64,000 nt of DNA from Planococcus koreensis (GTDB taxonomy: Bacteria > Bacillota > Bacilli > Bacillales_A > Planococcaceae): contig NZ_RQII01000042.1 in NCBI RefSeq assembly GCF_004761975.1, forward strand, positions 58,321 through 122,320, written 5' to 3'. Shown here in pieces: positions 7,344-16,050 of this stretch; the stretch's first letter is position 1, and every line of letters begins with the position of its first letter. A model generated the notes under the pieces. That model did no database searches and was not told the DNA's origin. It worked only from the letters and a program-made list of their open reading frames with translations. A program made the translations under genes and the position numbers.

Positions 7344-8810
7344 ATGAGTCAAGACAAACAAGGTCTAACCACTAACTGGGGAGCCCCAGTCGGAGACAAC
7401 CAAAACTCGCAGACGGCCGGACAACGCGGGCCTGTCCTATTGCAAGATGTCCATCTTCTTGAAAAATTAGCCCATTTTAACCGCGAGCGTGTTCCTGAGC
7501 GTGTCGTCCATGCTAAAGGTGCAGGCGCCCACGGTTATTTTGAAGTGACAAATGACGTAACGAAATATACGAAAGCCGCTTTCTTGTCGGAAGTCGGCAA
7601 AAAGACGGACATGTTCGCACGCTTTTCCACAGTTGCCGGCGAAACCGGTTCTGCTGACACAGTGCGCGATCCGCGTGGATTCTCATTGAAGTTCTATACG
7701 GAGGAAGGAAACTACGATCTAGTCGGAAACAACACGCCGATTTTCTTCATTCGCGATGCCATTAAATTCCCGGATTTCATCCACACGCAAAAACGCCATC
7801 CACAAACCCATCTTAAAAACCCGGACGCAGTGTGGGACTTCTGGTCGCTATCACCGGAATCGCTGCACCAAGTCACGTATTTGATGGGCGACCGCGGCAT
7901 TCCTGCGACGCTCCGCCATATGCACGGATTCGGCAGCCACACGTTCAAATGGACAAACGCTGAAGGCGAATCGGTATGGGTGAAATACCATATGCTGACG
8001 GAACAAGGTATTCAAAACATCACGCAAGACGTAGCAGACAAAATTGCCGGCGAAAATCCGGACTATCATACGGAAGACTTGTTCAACGCAATCGATCAAG
8101 GCGACTTCCCGGCTTGGAAGATGTATGTTCAAATCATGCCATTGGAAGAAGCGGATACATACCGCTTCGATCCGTTCGATGTCACGAAAACGTGGTCGCA
8201 TAAAGATTATCCGTTGATCGAAGTCGGCCGCATGGTCTTGGACCGCAACCCGGAAAACTATTTTGCGGAAGTGGAACAGGCGACATTCTCACCTGGTACA
8301 TTGGTTCCCGGAATCGATGTCTCGCCTGATAAAATGCTGCAAGGCCGTTTGTTCGCTTACCACGATGCGCACCGCTACCGTGTAGGCGCAAACCACCAGA
8401 TGCTGCCGATCAACGCACCGAAAAACCAAGTCAATAATTATCAGCGCGATGGCCAGATGAACTTCGGCAAAAATGGCGGAGCTTCTGTCTATTACGAGCC
8501 GAACAGCTTTAGCGGCCCCCAGGAAACAGCTGCTGCTAAACCTGCTCCGCTTGCTGTTGAAGGATTCACGGATTCCGTTGCTTACCTGCAAGACGATTTC
8601 TATACACAACCTGGCGATCTTTACCGCCTGCAAAGCCCGGAAGAACAAGACCGGTTGGTTGCGACGTTCGTCGGCAATCTAAGCGCAGTCACGTTAGAGG
8701 AAATCAAAATCCGCCAAATTAGCCACCTTTACAAAGCGGATGCTGAATTCGGCAAACGCGTCGCTGAGGGATTGGGCCTCGAAGTCCCGGCTTTTTCTGA
8801 AACGCTATAA
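7344..8810 (+). CDS. katA: Vegetative catalase KatA
   Basis: A 488-residue small-subunit haem catalase that converts hydrogen peroxide to water and oxygen in the cytoplasm. The active-site His56 lies in [15 protein letters not shown], Asn in the [13 protein letters not shown] region follows, and the proximal haem ligand Tyr339 is in RLFAYHDAH. Length and order match Bacillus KatA. The ATG has a GAGGTG site 8 bases upstream. It is a single-gene unit ended by a hairpin at 8838-8862. A PerR/Fur-type box ahead of it points to peroxide induction by PerR derepression, as in B. subtilis. Confidence 0.97.
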   Translation: MSQDKQGLTTNWGAPVGDNQNSQTAGQRGPVLLQDVHLLEKLAHFNRERVPERVVHAKGAGAHGYFEVTNDVTKYTKAAFLSEVGKKTDMFARFSTVAGETGSADTVRDPRGFSLKFYTEEGNYDLVGNNTPIFFIRDAIKFPDFIHTQKRHPQTHLKNPDAVWDFWSLSPESLHQVTYLMGDRGIPATLRHMHGFGSHTFKWTNAEGESVWVKYHMLTEQGIQNITQDVADKIAGENPDYHTEDLFNAIDQGDFPAWKMYVQIMPLEEADTYRFDPFDVTKTWSHKDYPLIEVGRMVLDRNPENYFAEVEQATFSPGTLVPGIDVSPDKMLQGRLFAYHDAHRYRVGANHQMLPINAPKNQVNNYQRDGQMNFGKNGGASVYYEPNSFSGPQETAAAKPAPLAVEGFTDSVAYLQDDFYTQPGDLYRLQSPEEQDRLVATFVGNLSAVTLEEIKIRQISHLYKADAEFGKRVAEGLGLEVPAFSETL

Positions 8811-8837
8811 TCAATTAGCTGAACCATTCTCAATTAG

Positions 8838-8867
8838 CTGCCGCTTCTCTCAGAAGCGGCAGTTTTT
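8838..8867 (+). terminator. katA terminator
   Basis: An 11-bp perfect stem (8838-8848 with 8852-8862), 3-base loop and T5. Confidence 0.92.
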
Positions 8868-8873
8868 CTATGC

Positions 8874-8910
8874 AAAAAGGAAGCGGCTCTTTATAGGCCA
8901 CTTCCTTTTT
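8874..8910 (-). terminator. hemY terminator
   Basis: Stem AAAAAGGAAG..GGC with GCC..CTTCCTTTTT, one mismatch, giving T-rich ends on both strands; it abuts the hemY stop codon. Confidence 0.75.
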
Positions 8911-10304
8911 CAATCATGCTGTTTTAATTCAGTTGCAATAGCTTGCGCCACTTCTTTGCCGTTTTGAATGCATGCGCCGATGCCGACCCCATAATAAGAG
9001 GAGCCCGCCAAATGAACATTCGGCACCACAGCGGCCATCTTCATTTCCAATGCATCGACCGCTGCTTTATGCGCCATATGGTAATTGGGCATAAGCCCTT
9101 TCCAGTCGGTCACTTCGACCGTTGTCGGCTGCGCTTCGATCTGCAAGCTTTTTCGAATATCGGACAAGGCCACTTTCACCAATTCCTCTTCAGACAAGGC
9201 TGTCAAACCCTCGTAAGCCGGATTCGAACTCTTATAAAAGAGCCTCACAAGCAATTGGCCGCGTGAAGTATGACTCCATTTCCGGCTGGTCCACGTGCAG
9301 GCATTGCATAAAACATCGCTGCCTTCCGATACGATAAAACCGGTGCCGTCTTTCGGCAAGTTTTCATCCGCAATATCAAATCCCAGGTAGACGCTGATCA
9401 GCGAGGAATTCGTCAATTTCTGGAATTCCTCATCCAGCTCCTCGAGGCCCAACACTTGCTGCGCCACTTGATGCGGTGTTGCGAAGACGACAAAATTGGC
9501 CCCAATGACGTGTCCACCCGCCAGCTCGATGACGTAGCCGTCGCCTTGTTTGACAATAGTAGAGACCGGATCCTCTTTCACGATTGTCGTAGTATGAAGC
9601 GTTTCTTCAAGCCGGTCGATCAACACGGCCATTCCTTTATCAAATGAAATGAATTTCTTGTTTGCCGCCCCTTGGAAATGGGCTTTATTGGCCTCGAAGC
9701 CCTTGATGATGCTGCCGTAATCATTTTTGTAATCCACCAGATAAGGCAAAGTCGTGGCCAGCGTCAAATCGTCCAGGCTGCCGGAATAAACGCCAGACAA
9801 CACAGGCCCGATCTGCTTCTCCACCAGTTCCTCGCCTAGAAACGCCTTTAGAAATTCCCCGAGTGAACTATTGCGTGTGAACGTTTCGTTTGTGCTTTCA
9901 AAGTCTTTCAGCGCTTCCAGCTTCCCTTGTTCCGACACAAGCGTCGAGCTGAACAACGCTTCTTTGTCCATCGGAATCCCGAAGACACTGTCTGCTGGAA
10001 TTGCGTGTAATTTGTTATTGGCGTATAGGTATGAAATGCCGGTGCCATTGTAAACGACTCTTTCCTGCAGCCCCAATTCTCCTACAAGCTCCAGAACGCT
10101 TGCATGGCGGGCGACGATTGAATCCGCTCCGGTTTCCATGATGAACTCGCCATTGTCCACTGTGCGGATTTTCCCGCCCAGCTGCGCCTCCCCTTCAATC
10201 AGCACAAGATCCAATTCAAGGTTCTGGTCTTGCTTCAGCTTTTCCAAATAATGCGCGGCTGATAATCCTGTAATGCCGCCTCCGATGATTGCCACTGTCG
10301 CCAT
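8910..10304 (-). CDS. hemY: Coproporphyrinogen III / protoporphyrinogen oxidase
   Basis: About 464 residues. The N-terminal GGGITGLSAAHYLEKL is a dinucleotide-binding fold for FAD, followed by GGKIRT, and the C-terminal VHLAGSSYYGVGIGACIQNGKEVA closes the FAD site. This is HemY (CgoX), which oxidises coproporphyrinogen III to coproporphyrin III in the Gram-positive haem pathway. I start at the ATG at 10304, with GGGAGTGG upstream; the open frame runs to 10463 but its extra 53 residues are basic, unconserved in appearance and lie over the start of the divergent gene. hemE and hemH, its usual partners, are not adjacent, so this copy is separated from the rest of the pathway. It precedes katA convergently, two haem-related genes side by side. 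Confidence 0.93.
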   Translation of the reverse strand: MATVAIIGGGITGLSAAHYLEKLKQDQNLELDLVLIEGEAQLGGKIRTVDNGEFIMETGADSIVARHASVLELVGELGLQERVVYNGTGISYLYANNKLHAIPADSVFGIPMDKEALFSSTLVSEQGKLEALKDFESTNETFTRNSSLGEFLKAFLGEELVEKQIGPVLSGVYSGSLDDLTLATTLPYLVDYKNDYGSIIKGFEANKAHFQGAANKKFISFDKGMAVLIDRLEETLHTTTIVKEDPVSTIVKQGDGYVIELAGGHVIGANFVVFATPHQVAQQVLGLEELDEEFQKLTNSSLISVYLGFDIADENLPKDGTGFIVSEGSDVLCNACTWTSRKWSHTSRGQLLVRLFYKSSNPAYEGLTALSEEELVKVALSDIRKSLQIEAQPTTVEVTDWKGLMPNYHMAHKAAVDALEMKMAAVVPNVHLAGSSYYGVGIGACIQNGKEVAQAIATELKQHD

Positions 10305-10461
10305 ATCCAATCCACTCCCTGCTATGGTTACTATTCTATCAACAAATCTCTTTTGCCGCAGAACATAATTTGTCTTTTTTGACACGCTTTTATTGCGTTT
10401 CCTCCTGCACACTGGTTTGATTAAGATAGAAACATTTAAGTCGACAGAGGAGGACGCGCGC

Positions 10462-11022
10462 ATGATGAACCCTATAGATCAAAACATTATCGGACGCCGG
10501 TCAATAAAGAAATTCAAGCCGGATCCGATTGATACCGAAGAAATCATTGATTTGCTGAATGTCGCCAGATGGGCCCCGAACCATACGCTCAATGAACCTT
10601 GGCGTTTTCAATTATACACTGGAGCGGGCAAAGAGAAATTCGTTCAGGCTTTCTTGGATGCCATGACCCAAAAGGATGGCACCATTCCGCAGACAGCACT
10701 CAACAAAGCACAGTATTTCCGCTCGATTCCGGTGCACGTCGTGGCCATCATGCCAGTAGATCCCCGGCAGCGCCGCTGGGATGAAGATTTCGGCGCAATT
10801 TCTTCATTGCTGCAAAATTTTCAGCTTGCGGCGTGGGAACGCGGGATCGGCATGATTTGGCGCTCGAACGACTGGATCTACAATCCGGTCTTCCGCAACG
10901 CAATCGGGATTGCGCCAGCTGAAAAAATAGTCGCCACGATGATGATCGGCTACCCGCAGCACGTGCCGGAACAAGGCCAACGCACCGACATCCGCAACAA
11001 ACTGACGATTATAGACAAATAA
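10462..11022 (+). CDS. Nitroreductase-family FMN oxidoreductase (YdjA/YfhC-like)
   Basis: About 186 residues. The N-terminal GRRSIKKFKPDPIDTEEI and ARWAPNHTLNEPWRF are the FMN-binding start of the nitroreductase fold, and GIGMIWRSND near residue 140 is the second FMN contact region. Members reduce nitro compounds, quinones or flavins with NAD(P)H; the physiological substrate is not evident. ATG 10462 is chosen for its GAGGAGGA site; the frame is open further upstream, into the hemY control region. It is divergent from hemY with about 157 bp between starts. Confidence 0.9.
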   Translation: MMNPIDQNIIGRRSIKKFKPDPIDTEEIIDLLNVARWAPNHTLNEPWRFQLYTGAGKEKFVQAFLDAMTQKDGTIPQTALNKAQYFRSIPVHVVAIMPVDPRQRRWDEDFGAISSLLQNFQLAAWERGIGMIWRSNDWIYNPVFRNAIGIAPAEKIVATMMIGYPQHVPEQGQRTDIRNKLTIIDK

Positions 11023-11058
11023 AAGAAGGCGTTCAGACGCCTTCTCAGATTAGAGACT

Positions 11059-11094
11059 AAAGAGGTTTTGGAATGCATTTTCCGATGCCTCTTT
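11059..11094 (+). terminator. Terminator downstream of the nitroreductase gene
   Basis: Stem AAAGAGG/CCTCTTT with inner GGAA/TTCC, followed by T5. A separate 9-bp perfect hairpin without T run lies right after the stop codon (11024-11045). Confidence 0.7.
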
Positions 11095-11102
11095 TTCCAT
11101 AT

Positions 11103-11149
11103 AAAAAAGGCTGTAGCCGCCTCGCATCGATTGAGTTTGTCTACAGCCT
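11103..11149 (-). terminator. Terminator of the VOC-protein gene
   Basis: A 9-bp stem AGGCTGTAG/CTACAGCCT (11108-11116 with 11141-11149) followed on the minus strand by six T. Confidence 0.75.
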
Positions 11150-11182
11150 GAAAGAGCTCTACGAGTCCTTTTTGCGTTGAAT

Positions 11183-11557
11183 TCACTTTTCCATAACCGC
11201 AAAATAATTATCTTCATTGTCCGCAAAGTTGAACACTTTGCCTGAAGGCATATCTACAATTCCCCCGACTGTAATGTTCTTCTCTGTAAACTCTTTGAAC
11301 AGCTTTTCTACATCTTCCGTGAAAAACATCAAAGAAGGCGTACCTAAGTTTAATCCCTGCGACATTTTTTCGACTGTTTCTTTGTCATGCAGAACGATGC
11401 TCGTTTCAGCACCCTCAGATGGAGCAATTTCAATCCATCTCATTCCTTGGCTTTTCTCATCGGCGACTACCGCAAACCCTAATTTTTTTGACCAAAAATC
11501 CACCGCTTCATCTTGATTGTTGACGTATAACATAACCTGGCCAACTTTACTGATCAT
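11183..11557 (-). CDS. VOC-family (glyoxalase/dioxygenase-fold) protein
   Basis: A 124-residue single VOC module made of two beta-alpha-beta-beta-beta repeats: VGQVMLYVNNQDEAVDFWSKKLGF in the first and PSLMFFTEDVEKLFKEF..FADNEDNYFAVME in the second. The C-terminal Asp-Asn-Glu-Asp stretch before YFAV is the typical metal/substrate edge. Family members include glyoxalases, dioxygenases and antibiotic-binding proteins, so no reaction can be assigned. AAGGAGCTG precedes the ATG at 11557. Single-gene unit. Confidence 0.85.
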   Translation of the reverse strand: MISKVGQVMLYVNNQDEAVDFWSKKLGFAVVADEKSQGMRWIEIAPSEGAETSIVLHDKETVEKMSQGLNLGTPSLMFFTEDVEKLFKEFTEKNITVGGIVDMPSGKVFNFADNEDNYFAVMEK

Positions 11558-11682
11558 TTTTTCAGCTCCTTATTAAGATGATGGAATCGCATTTATTCTA
11601 TCTTAATTTATATTTCAGAACATTTAAATAGTCTTTGGCTTTTTTTGTTTTTTGACACCTCCTTACTTATCATAAAAAACAA

Positions 11683-11712
11683 AAAGACCGTCAGCAATGG
11701 CTGATGGTCTTT
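11683..11712 (-). terminator. coaW terminator
   Basis: A 13-bp stem with one mismatch (11683-11695 with 11700-11712), followed on the minus strand by a T-rich tract. Confidence 0.88.
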
Positions 11713-11715
11713 GGT

Positions 11716-12519
11716 TCATTCCAAACTCTTCATTGCCCCGACTGCTCCGGAAAATTCACCATTCTCCAGAAATAGCGGAATCGAGCCCCTTAAAATCGTG
11801 TAGCTTTCCACCACTTGTTTGAGCAGCGCATTTTCAATAAATGAAGAACCGATATAAATAATAGTTGAACTGCTGCATTGGCGCGCTGCCTGGACACTGA
11901 CCGTGCTGACGGTTTCTCCGACAAGTCCAATGACAGTTGCCAGCAATTCTTCAACAGACAATTCACTGGATATCGAAAAAAGGTCCTGGCCGAAATTGCT
12001 CGCTGTCAATTCGCCTGATATCGGCGGCTCTTTGCCTTCGTAAATATGCTTCACTTTTAAATCGATGCGCTCTCTGGACCCATTGCTTGCCAGTCTCACA
12101 ATTTCATCGAAATCAGTCAAGCCTGTCAGCAAATGGCTCAGACCGATCAATGTACCGCCGCCGATGCCTGTCCCGCCCAGCCGTTCCTGGGTATTGTTCT
12201 GAATGCAATGGATAGAAGTCCCGGTGCCTACATTGGTCACCAAATAAGCGTCATCACTGCGCCCCATCTTTTCAAGAAGATACTGCACCCCTAAATGCGT
12301 CGCTTCGAATTCAACCATTTCGGCCGTTTCTTTTGTTAAGAAAGAACGGAGAACACCGGATTTTCCGCCAGTTACGCAAATAGCCGCTTGGTCCAGCCCA
12401 TTTATCCAATCAGCTACCTGTTCCATTTCCGCAATCGGGTATTTTGCAAAGTGAATTTCCCCCGCTTCTGCGTAAGCCACTTTGATCAACGTCCCGCCTG
12501 CATCAATTCCAACTATCAT
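11716..12519 (-). CDS. coaW: Type II pantothenate kinase
   Basis: A 267-residue ASKHA-fold kinase that phosphorylates pantothenate, the first step of CoA synthesis. The N-terminal GIDAGGTLIKVAY is the phosphate-1 loop, TNVGTGTSIH the phosphate-2 loop, and GGTGIGGGTLIGLSHLL and IYIGSSFIEN complete the ATP site. This is the Staphylococcus/Bacillus type that resists CoA feedback in characterised members. AGGAG lies upstream of ATG 12519. It is a single-gene unit. A type III enzyme (coaX), common in Bacillus, is not in the window. Confidence 0.93.
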   Translation of the reverse strand: MIVGIDAGGTLIKVAYAEAGEIHFAKYPIAEMEQVADWINGLDQAAICVTGGKSGVLRSFLTKETAEMVEFEATHLGVQYLLEKMGRSDDAYLVTNVGTGTSIHCIQNNTQERLGGTGIGGGTLIGLSHLLTGLTDFDEIVRLASNGSRERIDLKVKHIYEGKEPPISGELTASNFGQDLFSISSELSVEELLATVIGLVGETVSTVSVQAARQCSSSTIIYIGSSFIENALLKQVVESYTILRGSIPLFLENGEFSGAVGAMKSLE

Positions 12520-12668
12520 TATTGCACCTGCTCCTTCTGGAAATTCCAGCTAATATGAGTTATATCTCAAGAAATTTTACCACAATAATGGTATTCGCGA
12601 AATTTTTTTGCCGGAAAACGATGGAAGACGCGCGTTCGAAAGAAAGTGGGCACTTATACACAACAAAA

Positions 12669-12694
12669 CCGCCTGTCCATTGAAGGACAAGCGG
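12669..12694 (-). terminator. actP terminator
   Basis: Stem CCGCCTGTCC with GGACAAGCGG (one G-T pair) and a following T-rich tract on the minus strand. Confidence 0.8.
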
Positions 12695-12713
12695 CGTCTT
12701 TAGATGGGAATGA

Positions 12714-14249
12714 TTATAGCTGTCTGAAGCCGCCTGTGTTTGCGCGGACATTGACTTCGGAGAATTTCTTCTCGTTGGCTTCTTTCGACAACAATGTGCC
12801 GACGACTCCACCCAGGAATCCAAGCGGGATGGAAACGATGGCGGGATTGGTCAGCGGGAAGAGCGGTGTGCCAGTAATAATGGCAACCCCAGCTTCCGGG
12901 TTCATGACGCTCGGGCCGATTGACACCAGAACAAGCGCAGATACCAGTCCAGTAAGAATCGCTGAAATCGCTCCAGTCGTATTGAATTTCTTCCAGAAAA
13001 TCGTGTAAACGATAACCGGTAAATTGGCGCTGGCTGCGATACAGAATGCCAGCGACACAAGGAATGCCACGTTCAGGCTTTGGGCAAAAATTGCCAGAAT
13101 GATGGAGAATACGGATACTCCGACCGACGCGTAGCGAGCTGCAAGCATCTGCTGCCGTTCTGTTGCTTGGCCTTTTTTGATGATCTGGCCGTAAATATCA
13201 TGGGCGAATGCTGATGCCCCGGTCAGCACCAGGCCTGCCACAACGGCAAGGATTGTGGCAAAGGCTACTGCCGAAATGAACGACATTAGGATATCGCCGC
13301 CTAAAGCTTGTGCAAGAAGCGGTGCCGCCATATTGCCGGCAGGGTTGGTACTGATGATCGTTTCAGAGCCGACAAATGCCGCAGCGCCAAAACCAAGGAA
13401 AATGGTCATAACATAGAAAATGCCGACTATCCACGTTGCCCACATAACAGAGCTTCGTGCCGTTTTTGCATCACGCACTGTGAAGAAGCGCATGAGGATG
13501 TGAGGCAGTCCAGCTGTACCAAGGACAAGTGCCAGCATGAGCGAAATGGTATCCAACGGAATTTTGTATTTCACACCGGGATTAAGGAACGCTTCTCCAT
13601 GCGGTGTCGCCGTTTTCACTTGTGCGAACATTTCCAGGATGCTGAAGTCGAAACGCTGCAAAACCAGGAACGACAAGATGACAGTACCGATCATCAGCAG
13701 CACCGCTTTAATGATCTGCACCCAGCTTGTCGCGGTCATGCCGCCAAACAGGACGTAGATCGTCATCATAAAGCCGACCAGCAAGACAGCCCATAAATAA
13801 TCGATGCCGAATAATAATTGGATCAACGCACCGGCACCGACGAGCTGGGCAATCATATAGAAGATGACAATCGTGATAGAGCTGAGCGCCGCAGCACCAC
13901 GCACTTTCTTCGCGTTAAAACGCGCGTTGATCATGTCCGCCAGTGTGTATTTCCCCAAATTGCGCAGGGGTTCCGCTACGACGAACAAAACCACGAGGTA
14001 GGCCACTAAATAACCGATCGAAAACAGGAATCCATCAAAGCCGAATAATGCAATCGATCCGGCGATTCCTAAGAATGACGCCGCAGACAGATAATCCCCG
14101 GCAATTGCCAGACCGTTTTGCCAACCGGTCAATCCGCCTCCAGCGGTGTAGAAATCACTCGCTGAATTGGTGCGTTTCGCTGCATAATACGTTATGACGA
14201 GAGTCATCGCAACGATGACTAAAAAAATGATAATGACAGTTGCGTTCAT
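12714..14249 (-). CDS. actP: Cation/acetate symporter, sodium:solute symporter family
   Basis: A 511-residue integral membrane protein with about 13 hydrophobic helices. The first helix is followed by SASDFYTAGGGLTGWQNGLAIAGDYLSAASFLG, the SSS-family signature of ActP, and LGTAGLPHILMRFFTV lies near the middle. ActP takes up acetate and related short carboxylates with sodium or protons. It is translationally coupled to the upstream DUF485 gene (ATGA overlap at 14246-14249), the standard yjcH-actP arrangement. A sigma-A promoter and two overlapping inverted repeats precede the operon. Confidence 0.93.
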   Translation of the reverse strand: MNATVIIIFLVIVAMTLVITYYAAKRTNSASDFYTAGGGLTGWQNGLAIAGDYLSAASFLGIAGSIALFGFDGFLFSIGYLVAYLVVLFVVAEPLRNLGKYTLADMINARFNAKKVRGAAALSSITIVIFYMIAQLVGAGALIQLLFGIDYLWAVLLVGFMMTIYVLFGGMTATSWVQIIKAVLLMIGTVILSFLVLQRFDFSILEMFAQVKTATPHGEAFLNPGVKYKIPLDTISLMLALVLGTAGLPHILMRFFTVRDAKTARSSVMWATWIVGIFYVMTIFLGFGAAAFVGSETIISTNPAGNMAAPLLAQALGGDILMSFISAVAFATILAVVAGLVLTGASAFAHDIYGQIIKKGQATERQQMLAARYASVGVSVFSIILAIFAQSLNVAFLVSLAFCIAASANLPVIVYTIFWKKFNTTGAISAILTGLVSALVLVSIGPSVMNPEAGVAIITGTPLFPLTNPAIVSIPLGFLGGVVGTLLSKEANEKKFSEVNVRANTGGFRQL

Positions 14250-14650
14250 CGGTTTTCCTCCTCGTCATAATTGAATTCTTTTAATGTATCATGCGCCATT
14301 TCATCAAATTTCGATGCGCGTTTCATGTAAACGGTTACGAGAATCCACGTCATTGCGAAAAGGCCGAAGGCGAATACCCACACCCATGAAATATCGCCGA
14401 TGAAAGGCGCGCTTAGCCAGTCGGTATAGGAAATGACGAGGTTGAATAATAGATACAAGCCTAAAAATAAGACTGTGGTCGAAATCAAAAACGCCTTTTT
14501 CTTCTTCATCAATTCCCGGAAACTGGCCGATGCTTCGATTGCTTCAAAATCCGGGATATGGCCCGCTTCTCGTTTATTCGTTGCTATTTTCGCCTTGTCC
14601 TGGCCCGTTGCAGGAACCGAAACATTATTTCCCGTTGCCGTTTTCGCCAT
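14246..14650 (-). CDS. DUF485 membrane protein, partner of the acetate permease (YjcH/YwcB-like)
   Basis: About 134 residues. Two transmembrane helices (about 55-78 and 90-112) flank the typical DUF485 stretch FRELMKKKKAFLISTTVLFLG. The first 40 residues are polar and likely cytoplasmic. DUF485 proteins are nearly always encoded just before actP and are thought to help the permease, but the mechanism is not known. ATG 14650 is preferred, 9 bases after AGGGG; the in-frame GTG at 14659 abuts that site. Confidence 0.88.
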   Translation of the reverse strand: MAKTATGNNVSVPATGQDKAKIATNKREAGHIPDFEAIEASASFRELMKKKKAFLISTTVLFLGLYLLFNLVISYTDWLSAPFIGDISWVWVFAFGLFAMTWILVTVYMKRASKFDEMAHDTLKEFNYDEEENR

Positions 14651-14693
14651 ACTCAACACCCCTTTTTATTTATATTTTCTGAACATACAAACT

Positions 14694-14722
14694 ATTAAAG
14701 CACTTAACTTTTACCAAGTCAA
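14694..14722 (-). promoter_or_regulatory. Sigma-A promoter of the DUF485-actP operon
   Basis: Minus strand TTGACT (14722-14717), 17-bp spacer, TTTAAT (14699-14694). A 12/15 match to the CodY consensus lies at 14673-14687, at the likely start point. Confidence 0.7.
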
Positions 14723-14729
14723 TGCGTTA

Positions 14730-14771
14730 AATGGTATAGATGGCATTAAATACCATTCCAATTAATGGAAT
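14730..14771. repeat. Two overlapping inverted repeats upstream of the actP promoter
   Basis: AATGGTAT (14730-14737) is mirrored by ATACCATT (14750-14757), and ATTCCA-5-TGGAAT spans 14755-14771. They lie just upstream of the -35 element, a place for an activator or a dimeric repressor. Confidence 0.5.
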
Positions 14772-14780
14772 ATAATATGC

Positions 14781-14815
14781 AAAAAAGCCCGGCTGTTGTG
14801 GCCAGCAACCGGGCT
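14781..14815 (-). terminator. Terminator of the intracellular protease gene
   Basis: Stem AGCCCGG/CCGGGCT with inner GCTG/CAGC, followed by six T on the minus strand. Confidence 0.85.
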
Positions 14816-14838
14816 CTGATTCATGCTTTTGCTTCTCC

Positions 14839-15834
14839 TCAATTTCCACGCTGGTTTTCTTGGCCGAACGAGGAATTGAACAGCTTGAACAATTGTTCAA
14901 ATTTGCTCAGGATATCCAGTGCCAGCAGACCGTTTCCTTCCGCTGTCTTCGGATAGCCGAGCGGCACTGTGCGGCGCACGAGCTGCGCGTATAATTCCGC
15001 TTCCGTCAGCTCACGCGCAAATTCCATTTCTGCAATGTTCTTGATCAAGACCAAAGCGCCAGAAATATGGGGTGTTGCCATCGAAGTCCCGGACAATGTC
15101 GCATATTGGCTGCCGGGATAAGCAGAGTAGATATTGATGCCCGGTGCAACAATGTCGATTTCGTTGTTCGTATTGCTGAACGGTGCTATTTTCCGGCTAA
15201 AGTCGACTGCCCCCACTTGAATGACTTCGCCATATGCGCCCGGATAAGCGAATTCATCGGTCGAGTGGCTGTCGTCCCCTTCATTGCCGGCAGCACAAAC
15301 AATGGGAATGCCATTGTCGACCGCTCTCTTCACGGCATCGTGTAGTTCAGCCACATTATCAGGGCCGCCTAGCGACATCGAGATAACCGTCGTTTTTTCG
15401 CCATTCGGCCCGCGCCAATCAATCGCGTAATGGATACCGTTAATAATGCCCTCATAATCACCGGACCCTTCCCCGTTCAGCACTTTAAGGATCAGCAACT
15501 GTGTTCCCGGGGCAACACCCACGATTTTCCCATTCGGGCGCAACGAGGCCGCCACTGTTCCAGCTACATGTGTGCCGTGGCCATTATTATCAGAAAAGTC
15601 ATTGGCATCGCTATTGAAGTCAGCAGTGAAGTTCCGTCCGCTGATGATTCTGCCCTGAAGATCCGGATGATCCGGTTGGCATCCAGTGTCCAATATCGCT
15701 ACAACCGTGCCTTTGCCGTGCTGAGCCTGTTCCCAGACCGCAGGTGCTTGGATCATCCGCACACCTTCCGGAATTTGCGGGGCTGCTGCCTCGATTGCTT
15801 CCACCCGAAAAGGGATTAAATGAATATCATGCAT
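14839..15834 (-). CDS. isp: Intracellular subtilisin-family serine protease (ISP)
   Basis: A 331-residue S8 protease without a signal peptide. The catalytic triad is Asp49 (ILDTGCQPDHPD), His86 (GHGTHVAGT) and Ser251 (GTSMATPH). The short N-terminal prosegment contains LIPF, the counterpart of the LIPY motif that blocks the active site in Bacillus IspA until it is removed. No export signal and no long prodomain support cytoplasmic action, mainly in protein turnover on entry to stationary phase. AAGGAGG precedes ATG 15834. It is a single-gene unit. Confidence 0.93.
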   Translation of the reverse strand: MHDIHLIPFRVEAIEAAAPQIPEGVRMIQAPAVWEQAQHGKGTVVAILDTGCQPDHPDLQGRIISGRNFTADFNSDANDFSDNNGHGTHVAGTVAASLRPNGKIVGVAPGTQLLILKVLNGEGSGDYEGIINGIHYAIDWRGPNGEKTTVISMSLGGPDNVAELHDAVKRAVDNGIPIVCAAGNEGDDSHSTDEFAYPGAYGEVIQVGAVDFSRKIAPFSNTNNEIDIVAPGINIYSAYPGSQYATLSGTSMATPHISGALVLIKNIAEMEFARELTEAELYAQLVRRTVPLGYPKTAEGNGLLALDILSKFEQLFKLFNSSFGQENQRGN

Positions 15835-16050
15835 AAAAGCGCCTCCTTATCATTCATTCTAATTCCGTCTGCTGTCCGCTGCTGCTAATTGGCCTTTCTC
15901 CTGCTATTAGTTCTGTTCTATTTTCCCTTGAAATTCCCTTTTTATTTCCCGGGAAACATTTCTTCAGTCTTTTGCACGATGCATAAATAAGCTGCAGAAG
16001 AGGTTTTTTAGACACGCTGCAAGAATTGTATAGGAAGAGGAGGTTTTAAA

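Noticed and set aside
10305..10463. N-terminal extension of hemY
   Set aside because: FAD-binding motifs start right after ATG 10304, and the extra part overlies the divergent promoter region.
10950..11186. A 78-codon minus-strand frame after the nitroreductase gene
   Set aside because: It runs through two terminator hairpins and into the nitroreductase gene; no ribosome binding site.
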